This document shows, piece by piece, positions 8,834 through 20,226 of a stretch of DNA of 64,000 nucleotides (position 1 is the first letter of the stretch; each line of letters starts with the position of its first letter). The stretch is from NCBI GenBank assembly GCA_024637035.1, contig JAGXFW010000023.1, forward strand, positions 1-64,000, in the 5' to 3' direction. Under the pieces are notes generated by a model, which saw only the letters and a program-made list of their open reading frames with translations, was not told the origin of the DNA and did no database searches. Position numbers and translations under genes: made by a program. The stretch comes from Actinomycetes bacterium (GTDB lineage Bacteria > Actinomycetota > Thermoleophilia > RBG-16-64-13).

Positions 8834-9712
8834 TTAGACGTTGAGGAACCTCCTCAAGCCGAGCCCCGAGCCGGCGGCGCCGATGAGCGCCCCCACTCCA
8901 AGAAGAACCAGCCCTGTCTGCAACGAGGAGACCGCGTCGTAGGGAACGGTGAGGAACACCAGGTTCTCACGAATACGATCCATGACGAAGTCGGTGCCCA
9001 GCAAGACGAACACCACTGCGAGTATCGCCCCAAGGAGCCCCACGGTCAGGCCCTCGATGATGAACGGCCAACGGATGAACCAGTTGGTCGCACCCACGAG
9101 CTTCATGATCTCCACCTCGCGCCGGCGCGCGTAGATGGAAAGCCGTATGGTGTTCGAGATGAGCAGGATCGAGACCGCCCCGAGCAACACGACGAATATC
9201 GCCGATATATTGCGGATGACGGAGGTCACGCTGAAGATGCGCTCGGCGATCTCCTTGCCGTACCTCACTTCATCGACGATCGGGCGCCCCTCGAAACGCT
9301 GCGCCACCAGCGCGACCTCTTCCGGGTTCTTCAGCGAGATCTCGAAGGAGGCCGGCAGCGGGTTGGCGGGGAGGTCCTTGATGAGTTCCTCGTGCTCCTT
9401 CAGGTCTTCCTTGAGGCGCTTGAGGGCTTCGTCCTTGCTGATGAACTGCGAGTCCTTCACCTCCACCATCTCGACGATCTCATTCTGCATCGTCTCGATG
9501 TCGTCGGCCGACGCCGTATCCTTCAGATAGACACTGATCTCGACCTTCTGCTCGACGTCCTTCAACACGGCGTTGATGTTGTAGACGAACACCATCACAA
9601 CGCCGAGCAGGAACATGCTGAGGAAGACCGTGACCACCGCCGCGATGGTCATGAAGTAGTTGCGCCACAGCGAGCGGAACGCCTCTCCGAAGAAGAAACT
9701 AACTCTCCCCAT
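8834..9712 (-). CDS. ftsX: Cell division ABC transporter permease FtsX
   Basis: Membrane subunit of FtsEX, 292 residues. It does not transport but transmits ATP hydrolysis by FtsE to peptidoglycan hydrolases. Four hydrophobic helices are visible (about 21-45, 165-190, 210-235 and 260-285), with a large extracellular loop between the first and second and a basic N-terminus ([13 protein letters not shown]) typical of the family. It overlaps ftsE by 14 bp and is followed 22 bp later by the coiled-coil M23 protein, its expected effector. Confidence 0.95.
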   Translation of the reverse strand: MGRVSFFFGEAFRSLWRNYFMTIAAVVTVFLSMFLLGVVMVFVYNINAVLKDVEQKVEISVYLKDTASADDIETMQNEIVEMVEVKDSQFISKDEALKRLKEDLKEHEELIKDLPANPLPASFEISLKNPEEVALVAQRFEGRPIVDEVRYGKEIAERIFSVTSVIRNISAIFVVLLGAVSILLISNTIRLSIYARRREVEIMKLVGATNWFIRWPFIIEGLTVGLLGAILAVVFVLLGTDFVMDRIRENLVFLTVPYDAVSSLQTGLVLLGVGALIGAAGSGLGLRRFLNV

Positions 9713-10382
9713 AACCGCCCCTCAGCTGGTCGCGCACTACCTGACCCTGTTCGAGTGCGATCACCCGGCGTCGCATCTTGTCTACCATCTCCCGGTCGTG
9801 CGTGGCCATGACCACGGTCGTGCCCGTCTTGTTGATGCGGTAGAGCAGCTGCATGATGCCCGCGGATGTCTCGGGGTCGAGGTTCCCGGTCGGCTCGTCT
9901 GCGATCAGCAACGGCGGGTGGTTGGCGAACGCGCGAGCGATCGAGACCCGCTGTTGCTCTCCACCGGATAGCTCATGCGGATAGTTGTTCGTCTTGTGCC
10001 CGAGGCCCACCAGGTTGAGGATCTCGTCCACCTTGCGGCGGGCCGACGCGGAAGCGTTCCCCGTCACCTGCAACGCGTAGAAAACGTTGTCCGCGACTGT
10101 CTTGCTCGGCAGGAGTTTGAAATCCTGGAACACACAACCGATGTTGCGGCGCAGGTACGGCACTTTCCAGCGCCTGAGGGTGCTGAGATCGCGGCCGCCG
10201 ACGATGATGCGCCCGCGGTCGGGTTCGAGCTCCTTTATGAGGAGGCGGATGAAGGTCGACTTGCCCGACCCCGACGCTCCTACCAGGAACACGAACTCCC
10301 CCTTTTCGATGTGCAGGCTCACAGACTCGAGCCCGATCGTATCCGGGGGATAGATCTTGGTCACTTCTTCGAGCTTTATCAC
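9699..10382 (-). CDS. ftsE: Cell division ATP-binding protein FtsE
   Basis: Cytoplasmic ABC ATPase of 227 residues that drives FtsX. Walker [10 protein letters not shown], signature LSGGEQQR, Walker [13 protein letters not shown] and the switch histidine in MATHDREMV are all intact. The start is a GTG; an AGGAGG lies about 13 nt upstream, slightly far but the best candidate. The order prfB-ftsE-ftsX is conserved in Actinomycetota. Confidence 0.96.
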   Translation of the reverse strand: MIKLEEVTKIYPPDTIGLESVSLHIEKGEFVFLVGASGSGKSTFIRLLIKELEPDRGRIIVGGRDLSTLRRWKVPYLRRNIGCVFQDFKLLPSKTVADNVFYALQVTGNASASARRKVDEILNLVGLGHKTNNYPHELSGGEQQRVSIARAFANHPPLLIADEPTGNLDPETSAGIMQLLYRINKTGTTVVMATHDREMVDKMRRRVIALEQGQVVRDQLRGGYGES

Positions 10383-10466
10383 GTGTGCGTTGTTACCTCC
10401 TGACGCGGGCCCGATCTACCGAACCGTCGGTACACCAGACACGCCAGACAATATTCTCGACCGACC

Positions 10467-10489
10467 CCCCAGAATCCTTGAATCTGGGG
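10467..10489 (-). terminator. Hairpin between prfB and ftsE
   Basis: A 7-bp perfect stem (CCCCAGA/TCTGGGG) with a 9-base loop in the 166-bp prfB-ftsE spacer. No T-run follows, so it is a weak or Rho-assisted terminator, or a structured leader of ftsE. The rest of the spacer shows no clear promoter. Confidence 0.4.
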
Positions 10490-10548
10490 AACATGCGAGG
10501 GAAAGACCCGGAGGCGGCCGGTCGCAACACCTGAGTCCCGCCTGTCCA

Positions 10549-11719
10549 CTAGGCGGAGTCCCCCGCTGCCGCGCGCCCGGTAGAGCTCTGAACCAGATAC
10601 TCGTGTATGAAATCGTCGATGTCGCCGTTCAAGACTCCCTCGACGTTGCCCTTCTCAAGGTTGGTACGATGGTCCTTCGCAAGAGTGTACGGCGCCAGCA
10701 CGTACGAGCGGATCTGGCTGCCCCAACCTATCTCCTTCTGCTCACCCTTCTCACGGGCCATCTCCTGCTCCCGCTTCTCGTGCTCGAGGAGAAGAAGGCG
10801 TCCGCGCAACATGCGCATCGCCGTTTCGCGGTTCTGGATCTGCGACCGCTCGTTCTGACATTGCACGACGGTCTTGGAGGGTACGTGCGTTATGCGCACG
10901 GCCGAGTCCGTCTTGTTGACGTGCTGACCTCCCGCCCCCGACGCACGGTACGTCTCCACCCGCAGGTCTTTCTCATCGATCTCTACCTGCACCGCTTCAT
11001 CGACCACCGGCGTCACATCCAAGGATGCGAATGACGTGTGTCGGCGGCTCGCGGCGTCGAACGGAGATATGCGCACCAGTCGGTGCACGCCGCGCTCCGC
11101 GGCGAGAAGTCCGTAGGCGTTCTCGCCGCTCACGGTGACCGTCGCGCTCTTGATGCCGGCTTCATCGCCCTCGGTGACCTCGTTTATCTCAACCTCGAAG
11201 CCGCGCGTCTGCGCCCAACGCAAGTACATGCGCAGGAGCATGTCCGCCCAGTCCTGGCTCTCGGTACCGCCGGCGCCGGGGTGGATGTTCATAATCGCGT
11301 CACCGGAGTCGAACTCGCCGTTGAACAGGCGCCGCTCTTCGAAAGCGTCGAGAATGCGACGTATCTGGGAGGAGACTCTTTCCAGTTCGGCGGAGTTATG
11401 AGGAGACAACTCACCGTCCCCATCTTCTTCGAGAGCCAACTCCACGAGCACCTCGAGGTCGTCGATGAGCGTCGCAAGCCCCTCATACTGTTCGAGGCGC
11501 CCTTTTGTGCGACTGTACTCGGTCGAAGCCTTCTGAGCCTGGGTCGGGTCGTCCCAGAACCCCGGGGCCCTCATGCCGTCCTCGAGGGAGGCTATGCGCT
11601 CCTTGAGTGCGACCGGGTCAAAGGTAATCCCTTACCCACGCGAGCTTGTCCCTGAATTCGGGGATCCGCTCCTGATACGCGGCGGCGGTGACCGCCTGGA
11701 TATGTGTCTTCTCGGTCAT
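10549..11719 (-). CDS. prfB: Peptide chain release factor 2 (programmed +1 frameshift)
   Basis: Class I release factor for UGA and UAA, 389 residues after frameshifting. The zero frame starts at ATG 11717-11719, reads 33 codons and meets an in-frame UGA at 11618-11620 in the context CTT-TGA-C. Slipping +1 joins DPVALKERIA and continues through the SPF codon-recognition motif and GAGGQHVNKTDS, whose GGQ triggers hydrolysis. No ribosome binding site precedes the ATG, but a TATACT box lies 10 bp upstream, so a leaderless transcript is possible. The N-terminal part before the shift is a little longer than the usual 23-25 codons. Confidence 0.95.
11617..11632 (-). promoter_or_regulatory. prfB autoregulatory +1 frameshift site
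   Basis: The minus strand reads AGG GAT TAC CTT TGA C. It contains the conserved CTTTGAC slippery stop and an upstream AGGGA that can pair with 16S rRNA at the spacing known from E. coli (AGGGGG-TAT-CTT-TGA-C). When RF2 is scarce, the slow UGA lets the ribosome shift to +1 and make RF2. The anti-SD match is slightly weaker than in E. coli. Confidence 0.92.
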
Positions 11720-11729
11720 GCGAAGGGGA

Positions 11730-11735
11730 AGTATA
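11730..11735 (-). promoter_or_regulatory. Candidate -10 box of prfB
   Basis: TATACT (5 of 6 to TATAAT) ends 10 bp before the prfB ATG. No convincing -35 is seen at 16-18 bp. The spacing would put the transcript start within about 4 bases of the ATG, matching the lack of a ribosome binding site. Confidence 0.35.
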
Positions 11736-11818
11736 GCCCAGAGGTGTGAGGAAGGTGTAAGGACGGCAAGAGCGCAGCCGAGCGCCGTGAGGACGTCGGC
11801 GGGATCGAGGGACTTACC

Positions 11819-14425
11819 TCAGGCCGCCCCGTGACACTTCTTGTACTTCTTGCCGCTCCCGCACGGACACGGGTCGTTCCGGCCCACCTTATCCACATGC
11901 CGCGGTGCGGTCACTCCCGCCCCCGCCCGTTGGGCATGCTGGAATGCGCGTGCCGACTGATCCACGACCTGTCCGCCGCCCGGCGCGACACCCGAGAATC
12001 CGCCGCCTGTCAGCCCCTCATCCGCGGCGGAGTATGAGAGATCCGCCTGCCGAGGAGCGTCGGACGCTTCCCGCTTCACCTCGATGCGGAACAGAAGCCT
12101 CACGAAGTCGTCTTGGATAGCGGCCATCATGGACTGGAACATCGAGAAGCCTTCGGACTTGTACTCGACCAGCGGATCCTTCTGCGCCAGCGCCCGGAGG
12201 CCGATGCCCTCGCGCAGGTAGTCCATCTCGTAGAGGTGGTCGCGCCAGCGCGAATCGACGGTGCGCAACAACACCCAGCGCTCGAGTTCCCTCATGTCCT
12301 CGGCGCCGACAGTCTGTTCCTTGGCGCGGTAGGACTCCAGCGCGTCATCGACGAACCGGTCGGCGAGTTCCTCCGCCTCGAGGTCTTCGGTATCGCCGAG
12401 GTCTTCCGGTCCGAAGGACACGGGGAACAGGGCCTTCATGAAGGTGAAGAGCTCCGGTATGTCCCATTGCTCGGCGTATCGACCCTCGGCGGTGAACTGC
12501 TCCGCCTGCGCGCGTACGACCCTCTCCACGATCTCCTCGACGTCACCGCGGAGGTCTTCCCCCTCGAGGATGCGGTTGCGTTGAGCGTAGATCACCTCTC
12601 GCTGCTTGTTCATGACATCGTCGTACTCGAGCACGCGCTTCCTGATCTGGAAGTTCTGCTCCTCCACACGCTTCTGGGCGTTCTCGACGGTGCGGCTGAT
12701 CATGCCCGCCTCGATCGGCACGTCGTCCTCCAGGCCGAGCCGGTCCATCAGGTTGTGCACGCGATCGCCGCCGAAGAGGCGCATAAGTTCGTCTTCGAGG
12801 CAGATGTAGAAGCGGCTGGCACCCGGGTCACCCTGGCGGCCCGAACGCCCGCGCAGCTGGTTGTCGATGCGCCGCGACTCGTGCCGCTCGGTACCGAGGA
12901 TATAGAGGCCTCCGACTTCGACCACGCCTTCGCCCAGCTTTATGTCGGTGCCGCGCCCGGCCATGTTGGTAGCGATGGTGATGCTGCCCTTCTGACCGGC
13001 CTGCGCGACTATGGCGGCCTCCCGCGCGTGGTGCTTGGCGTTCAGCACTTCGTGCGGCACACCGTGCCGGGTGAGCGCGGCGGAGAGGCGCTCGGACGCT
13101 TCTACCGAGATGCTGCCCACCAGCACCGGCTGCCCGACCTCGTAGCACTCGGCTACATCCTCTACGACCGCCTTCACCTTCGCGGCGTAGGTCTTGTAGA
13201 TCAGGTCGTTGCGATCGTCTCGGACCATGGGCATGTTGGTGGGAGTCACCAACACCTCCATGCCGTAGATCTCGCGGAACTCGTCGGCCTCGGTGGCGGC
13301 CGTGCCCGTCATGCCCGAGATCTTCTCGTACATTCGGAAGTAGTTCTGGAGGGTGATGGTCGCGAGGGTCTGGTTCTCTTCCCTCGTCTTCACCCCCTCC
13401 TTGGCCTCGATGGCCTGGTGCAGGCCTTCCGAGTAGCGGCGCCCCTCGAGGATGCGGCCGGTGTACTCGTCGATGATCTTCACTTCGCCGTCTTGCACGA
13501 GGTAGTCCACGTCGCGCTTGTAGAGAGACTGGGCCCGTAGGGCCTGCATGAGGTGGTTCACCATCTGACCGGAGTGGTCCTCGTAGAGGTTGTCGATGCT
13601 GAGCAACTGCTCGACCCGAGAGACGCCCTCCTCCGTGGGTGCCACGGTGCGCTTCTTCTCATCGACCTCGTAGTCGAGACCTTCTCCAGCCTTGAGCTGT
13701 CGGGCTATGCGGGCGAAGTCCCCGTAGGTCTTGCTCGCGTGCTCGCCCGGCCCCGAGATGATCAGGGGCGTGCGGGCCTCATCGACAAGGATGGAGTCGA
13801 CTTCGTCGATGATGCAGAAGGAGTGTCCCCGCTGGACCCGCTGCTCGAGCGACAGGGCCATGTTGTCCCGCAGGTAGTCGAAGCCGAACTCGGTGTTGGT
13901 GCCGTAGACCACATCGCAGTGGTATGCCGCGGCTCGATCGGCCGAACTCATGGAGTTCTGAAGGGTGCCGACGGTCAAGCCGAGAGCCTCGTAGACCGGA
14001 CCCATCCAGGCCGCGTCGCGGCCGGCAAGGTAGTCGTTCACCGTGACGATGTGCACGGGTGACCCTGCCAGCGAATTGAGATAGGCGGGCATCGTCGCGA
14101 CGAGGGTCTTGCCTTCGCCCGTCTTCATCTCGGCGATCGCCCCACTGTGCAAGACGGAAGCGCCGAGCACCTGCACATCAAAGGGGCGCATGCCGACCGA
14201 GCGCCGCGCCGCTTCGCGGGCCACGGCGAATGCCTCGGGGGTGACGTCGCTGAGCGCCTCGCCCCCCGAGAGCCTCTCACGGAACTCCTCGGTCTTCGCG
14301 CGGATGCCCGCGTCGTCGAGAGCCTCGACTTCAGGCTCGAACGCCGACACTTGTGTGACGATGGCCTCATGGGCCTTCATCTTCTTGCCCTCGCCGTAGC
14401 GAAGGACCTTATCGAAGAGCCCCAT
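11819..14425 (-). CDS. secA: Preprotein translocase ATPase SecA
   Basis: Motor ATPase of the Sec translocon, 868 residues; it works with SecY, also encoded here. Walker A GEGKT is at 103-107; helicase motor regions, the preprotein cross-linking domain and helical scaffold follow. The C-terminal zinc tail [16 protein letters not shown] is present. Only one secA lies in the window, so the presence of an accessory SecA2 cannot be judged. hpf is 30 bp upstream and prfB about 100 bp downstream. Confidence 0.98.
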   Translation of the reverse strand: MGLFDKVLRYGEGKKMKAHEAIVTQVSAFEPEVEALDDAGIRAKTEEFRERLSGGEALSDVTPEAFAVAREAARRSVGMRPFDVQVLGASVLHSGAIAEMKTGEGKTLVATMPAYLNSLAGSPVHIVTVNDYLAGRDAAWMGPVYEALGLTVGTLQNSMSSADRAAAYHCDVVYGTNTEFGFDYLRDNMALSLEQRVQRGHSFCIIDEVDSILVDEARTPLIISGPGEHASKTYGDFARIARQLKAGEGLDYEVDEKKRTVAPTEEGVSRVEQLLSIDNLYEDHSGQMVNHLMQALRAQSLYKRDVDYLVQDGEVKIIDEYTGRILEGRRYSEGLHQAIEAKEGVKTREENQTLATITLQNYFRMYEKISGMTGTAATEADEFREIYGMEVLVTPTNMPMVRDDRNDLIYKTYAAKVKAVVEDVAECYEVGQPVLVGSISVEASERLSAALTRHGVPHEVLNAKHHAREAAIVAQAGQKGSITIATNMAGRGTDIKLGEGVVEVGGLYILGTERHESRRIDNQLRGRSGRQGDPGASRFYICLEDELMRLFGGDRVHNLMDRLGLEDDVPIEAGMISRTVENAQKRVEEQNFQIRKRVLEYDDVMNKQREVIYAQRNRILEGEDLRGDVEEIVERVVRAQAEQFTAEGRYAEQWDIPELFTFMKALFPVSFGPEDLGDTEDLEAEELADRFVDDALESYRAKEQTVGAEDMRELERWVLLRTVDSRWRDHLYEMDYLREGIGLRALAQKDPLVEYKSEGFSMFQSMMAAIQDDFVRLLFRIEVKREASDAPRQADLSYSAADEGLTGGGFSGVAPGGGQVVDQSARAFQHAQRAGAGVTAPRHVDKVGRNDPCPCGSGKKYKKCHGAA

Positions 14426-14455
14426 GGAGTCTAGCCCGCTACCGGCCGAGACCGA

Positions 14456-15019
14456 TCAGCGCTGAGGTTCGATGAGGCCGTAGTCGCCGTCGCGGCGCCG
14501 GTACACGACCGCGGTCTCCTGGGTCTCGCTGCTGGTGAACACGAAGAAGTCGTGGCCCACGAGGTCGAGCTGCATGGCGGCTTCCTCGGCAGTCATCGGC
14601 TTGACCATGAACTGCTTGGTCTTGACGATGATCGGAAGTGGGCCGTGGTCGTCGTGCTCTTCCGCTTCGATCAGAGCGAGGCCCTCATCGAGGAAGACCT
14701 GCTTGTGGCCTCCCTGCGTGCGGGCTATCAACTTGCCGCGGTACTTCTTCACCTGACGCTCGAGTTTGTCCGCCACCAAGTCTATGGAGGCATACATGTC
14801 ACCCGACGCCTCACGACCCCTGATGACGGGCCCTTTGGTGTGGATCGTGGCTTCCGCCACCTGATTGTCGGCGATACTGGGATTCTTCTCCGCGGAGAGC
14901 TCCACATCGCACCGCGCCTCGGCGGAGAGGTACTTCTGCAGACGACCGATCTTCTCCTCGGCATACGCGGAGAGAGAATCGGTCAGCGCTATATTCCGTC
15001 CTTTGACCGTCAGGTTCAC
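14456..15019 (-). CDS. hpf: Long-form ribosome hibernation promoting factor
   Basis: Two-domain HPF of 187 residues. The N-terminal S30AE domain (1-100) binds the decoding region of idle 30S subunits; the C-terminal domain (about 125-185, with FMVKPMTAEEA and GHDFFVF) dimerises them into 100S particles. The GTG start has AAGGAG nine bases upstream. A good promoter (15105-15133) lies about 90 bp upstream, so hpf heads a hpf-secA transcript. The comF-hpf-secA order is typical of Actinomycetota and Firmicutes. Confidence 0.96.
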   Translation of the reverse strand: MNLTVKGRNIALTDSLSAYAEEKIGRLQKYLSAEARCDVELSAEKNPSIADNQVAEATIHTKGPVIRGREASGDMYASIDLVADKLERQVKKYRGKLIARTQGGHKQVFLDEGLALIEAEEHDDHGPLPIIVKTKQFMVKPMTAEEAAMQLDLVGHDFFVFTSSETQETAVVYRRRDGDYGLIEPQR

Positions 15020-15104
15020 GCTGTCCTACTCCTTGGCCTGCACGTTGGCTTTTCTGGCCGGCTCGGGGGTCGCGAAACCTCTGAGCACGGACTTCGAACG
15101 GTGT

Positions 15105-15133
15105 AAGATACCACACCCTTCCCTACTGGTCAG
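15105..15133 (-). promoter_or_regulatory. Promoter of hpf-secA
   Basis: Minus-strand -35 CTGACC (15128-15133, 4 of 6), 17-bp spacer and extended -10 TGG-TATCTT (15105-15113). The predicted start near 15098 leaves a leader of about 80 nt before the hpf GTG. Confidence 0.6.
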
Positions 15134-15159
15134 TGTGCCCAGCTGCGCCGGCACCCAAC

Positions 15160-15184
15160 CCCGGAGCGCCCAAGATGCTCCGGG
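15160..15184 (-). terminator. Hairpin after comF
   Basis: Perfect 8-bp stem CCCGGAGC/GCTCCGGG with a 9-base loop, between the comF stop and the hpf promoter. There is no T-tract, so this is a terminator-like structure rather than a textbook intrinsic terminator. Confidence 0.5.
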
Positions 15185-15202
15185 CAAGACCGGCACAGTT
15201 CT

Positions 15203-15290
15203 GTTGATCAACACGCTGCGCGCCGTCGATCCACACGCTGTGAAAGGTCGATCCGCACGCTGTGGGAAGTCAATCCGCACGCTGTGGAAA
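15203..15290. repeat. Four tandem 22-bp repeats at the comF 3' end
   Basis: Units begin at 15203, 15225, 15247 and 15269 at an exact 22-bp period. On the plus strand the shared core is GTYRATCCRCACGCTGTG; the copy at 15203 is the most diverged. The better units are imperfect palindromes of the form TCCRCA-N3-TGYGGA. The comF stop codon lies in the copy at 15269. The block sits about 70 bp upstream of the hpf -35 box. Because 22 is not a multiple of 3, this is not a protein repeat. Confidence 0.85.
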
Positions 15291-16058
15291 ATCGGCTTGA
15301 GTGCGACTGAAGGTGAACACATCGACGGGGAGCCCGGTCGAACCGGTGATCACCCGGGTCACCTCGGCAACCGTCGCTCCCGTCGTGAAGACGTCGTCCA
15401 CGAGAACCACCCCGTCCGCCCGAGCGAGCGCGTCGCGCACGCGCGGCGCGCCTTCCACGTCGCGGGACGGGACGAAGGCCCCAGTCAGATTCCGCGATCT
15501 GCCGGCGCGATCGAGGCCACGTTGGTGACCGGTGCGGCGCGTCTTCGAAACAAGCCGGACGGGCGCCGGCGCGCCCACCGACTGTGCCAAGCATCCAGCC
15601 AGTACCTCGGCTTGGTTGTACCCCCGAGACCGACTCGTGGAAGCGTGCGACGGCACCCATGTGATCACGAACCTGTCGTGGTGACCCACCAGCACGCTGA
15701 ACTCGTCAGCCCCAAGCTCGGCGAGGGTCCGCCCGAGCACCCGCATCCCGTCGTACTTGAAACACGTGACCAGCCGGCGCGCTGTGCCCTCGTGAAGGAA
15801 CACGCTGCGGACCGAGCGGTAGGTGGGCTCCTCCCCCACGCAGGCCGCACACCAGTTCGGGCCGCCCGGCCCCACCCCGGGGTGGCCGCAGCGCCGGCAT
15901 ACCTCGGCACCCACCGGGACGAGGGCCCGGCGGCACTCGTCGCAGAGGTAGGTCTCGAACCGGCCGCAGCCCACGCATCGCGGAGGGAACACCGTGGCCA
16001 GCACGGGATCCAGCACACTCGCGCGACACCACCCGAGAGCTCCCTGAACGGACGGCAC
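15270..16058 (-). CDS. comF: ComF family phosphoribosyltransferase-like protein
   Basis: ComF-type protein of 262 residues, linked in competent bacteria to uptake of single-stranded DNA. The N-terminal zinc-binding part has CVGC, CDEC, CRRCG and CAAC pairs (about 28-75). The C-terminal PRTase fold keeps the PRPP loop VVLVDDVFTTGATV. The last ten residues and the stop codon come from the first unit of a tandem DNA repeat, so the original C-terminus may have been replaced. Start GTG 16056-16058, right after the sugar nucleotidyltransferase gene. Whether this organism is competent cannot be told from here. Confidence 0.9.
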   Translation of the reverse strand: MPSVQGALGWCRASVLDPVLATVFPPRCVGCGRFETYLCDECRRALVPVGAEVCRRCGHPGVGPGGPNWCAACVGEEPTYRSVRSVFLHEGTARRLVTCFKYDGMRVLGRTLAELGADEFSVLVGHHDRFVITWVPSHASTSRSRGYNQAEVLAGCLAQSVGAPAPVRLVSKTRRTGHQRGLDRAGRSRNLTGAFVPSRDVEGAPRVRDALARADGVVLVDDVFTTGATVAEVTRVITGSTGLPVDVFTFSRTQADFPQRAD

Positions 16059-16061
16059 GAC

Positions 16062-17140
16062 TCAACCCAGCGCGGTACCGGGCTCGGCGGTGACGTCGGC
16101 GATGGCGGCGCCGGGCCGCACCCGGCAGCCCTCACCAAGTACGGAGCGCAGGACTCCGGCGCCACGATCGAGGCACACCCCGCGGGCGAGCAGGCAGTCT
16201 TCGACCACGCTCTCGGGCCCGACGACGCACTCCTCCCACAAGACCGACCGCGTCACACGACAGCCTGCGCTGAGCTTGACTCCGTCTCCCAGCACCACGG
16301 GACCCACGACTTCCGTTCCGCCTTCGATGACGCAGCCGGTTCCGATGACCACCGGCCCGACTACACGAGCATCCGGCGAGATCACCGAGGTCTCGTCCGC
16401 CCAGACGCCTTCGCCGACGCGACTCCCCGGCATGTCGACCCGGACGTGCCCGGCCAGTGCGTCGAAGTTCCCTTCTCGGTATTCCACAAGACTTCCGACG
16501 TCGTTCCAGTACCGGTCGGTCGTGTACGCGTGGAAGGGCACGCCCCCCTCAAGGAGATCGGGGAACACCTGGCGGCCGAAATCGTAGAACGTATCCGCGG
16601 GGATCGAATCGAATATCTCGGGCTCGAACACGTAGATGCCGCAATTGCACAAGTCGGAACGGGCGTCTTCGCGCGCGGGCTTCTCCTGGAAACCGAGGAC
16701 CCGGCGCGCCCCGTCCGTCACCACCACTCCGTACTCAGACGGATCGTCGACACGCTTGGTCACGACGGTGGACACGCCGCCCGATTCGCGATGAGCTGCG
16801 AGCACTGCGTCAAGATCGATGTCGGTGAGCGAATCGCCGCTCATGATGAGGAACGTGCCGCCCCCGAGGAAGCTCTGGTTGTTCTTGACCCCGCCGGCGG
16901 TGCCCATCAACTCCTCCTCGAAGGAGTAGTGGATCGACATGCCCAGCGACGAACCGTCACCGAAGAAGCCGCGGATGGTCTCGGGGAGATGATGCAAGTT
17001 GATGACCACTTCGACTATGTCGTGCCGCCGCAGGTGGCGCAGGATGTGCCCGATCGCCGGGTAGCCTGCGATAGGCACCATCGGTTTGGGGATCGCGCCG
17101 GTGAGCGGCATGAGACGTGTGCCCAGCCCGGCGGCCATGA

Positions 17141-17153
<13 letters not shown>
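16062..17153 (-). CDS. Sugar-phosphate nucleotidyltransferase (mannose-1-phosphate guanylyltransferase-like)
   Basis: Cytoplasmic NDP-sugar synthase of 363 residues. The nucleotidyltransferase domain (1-235) has the signature [19 protein letters not shown]; a left-handed beta-helix of hexapeptide repeats (about 245-360) follows. This architecture makes GDP-mannose or related activated sugars for envelope glycans. The exact nucleotide and sugar cannot be read from the sequence. The ATG start has an AAGGAG four bases upstream and overlaps mtnA by 13 bp. Confidence 0.88.
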
Positions 17154-20177
<3,024 letters not shown>

Positions 20178-20226
20178 GATCCTGCACTCACGCCGGCGAA
20201 CCGGCCTCCGGCATCGGTCGCCGCGC

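Noticed and set aside
11575-11719. prfB as a pseudogene with an N-terminal nonsense mutation
   Set aside because: The in-frame TGA is in the canonical CTT-TGA-C programmed frameshift context and the +1 frame continues exactly into RF2.
15026-15268. A short minus-strand protein read through the 22-bp repeats
   Set aside because: It is the repeat read in another frame, followed by the hpf promoter region; composition and lack of a ribosome binding site argue against a gene.
15203-15290. A small CRISPR array
   Set aside because: The unit repeats every 22 bp with no unique spacers, and there are no cas genes.
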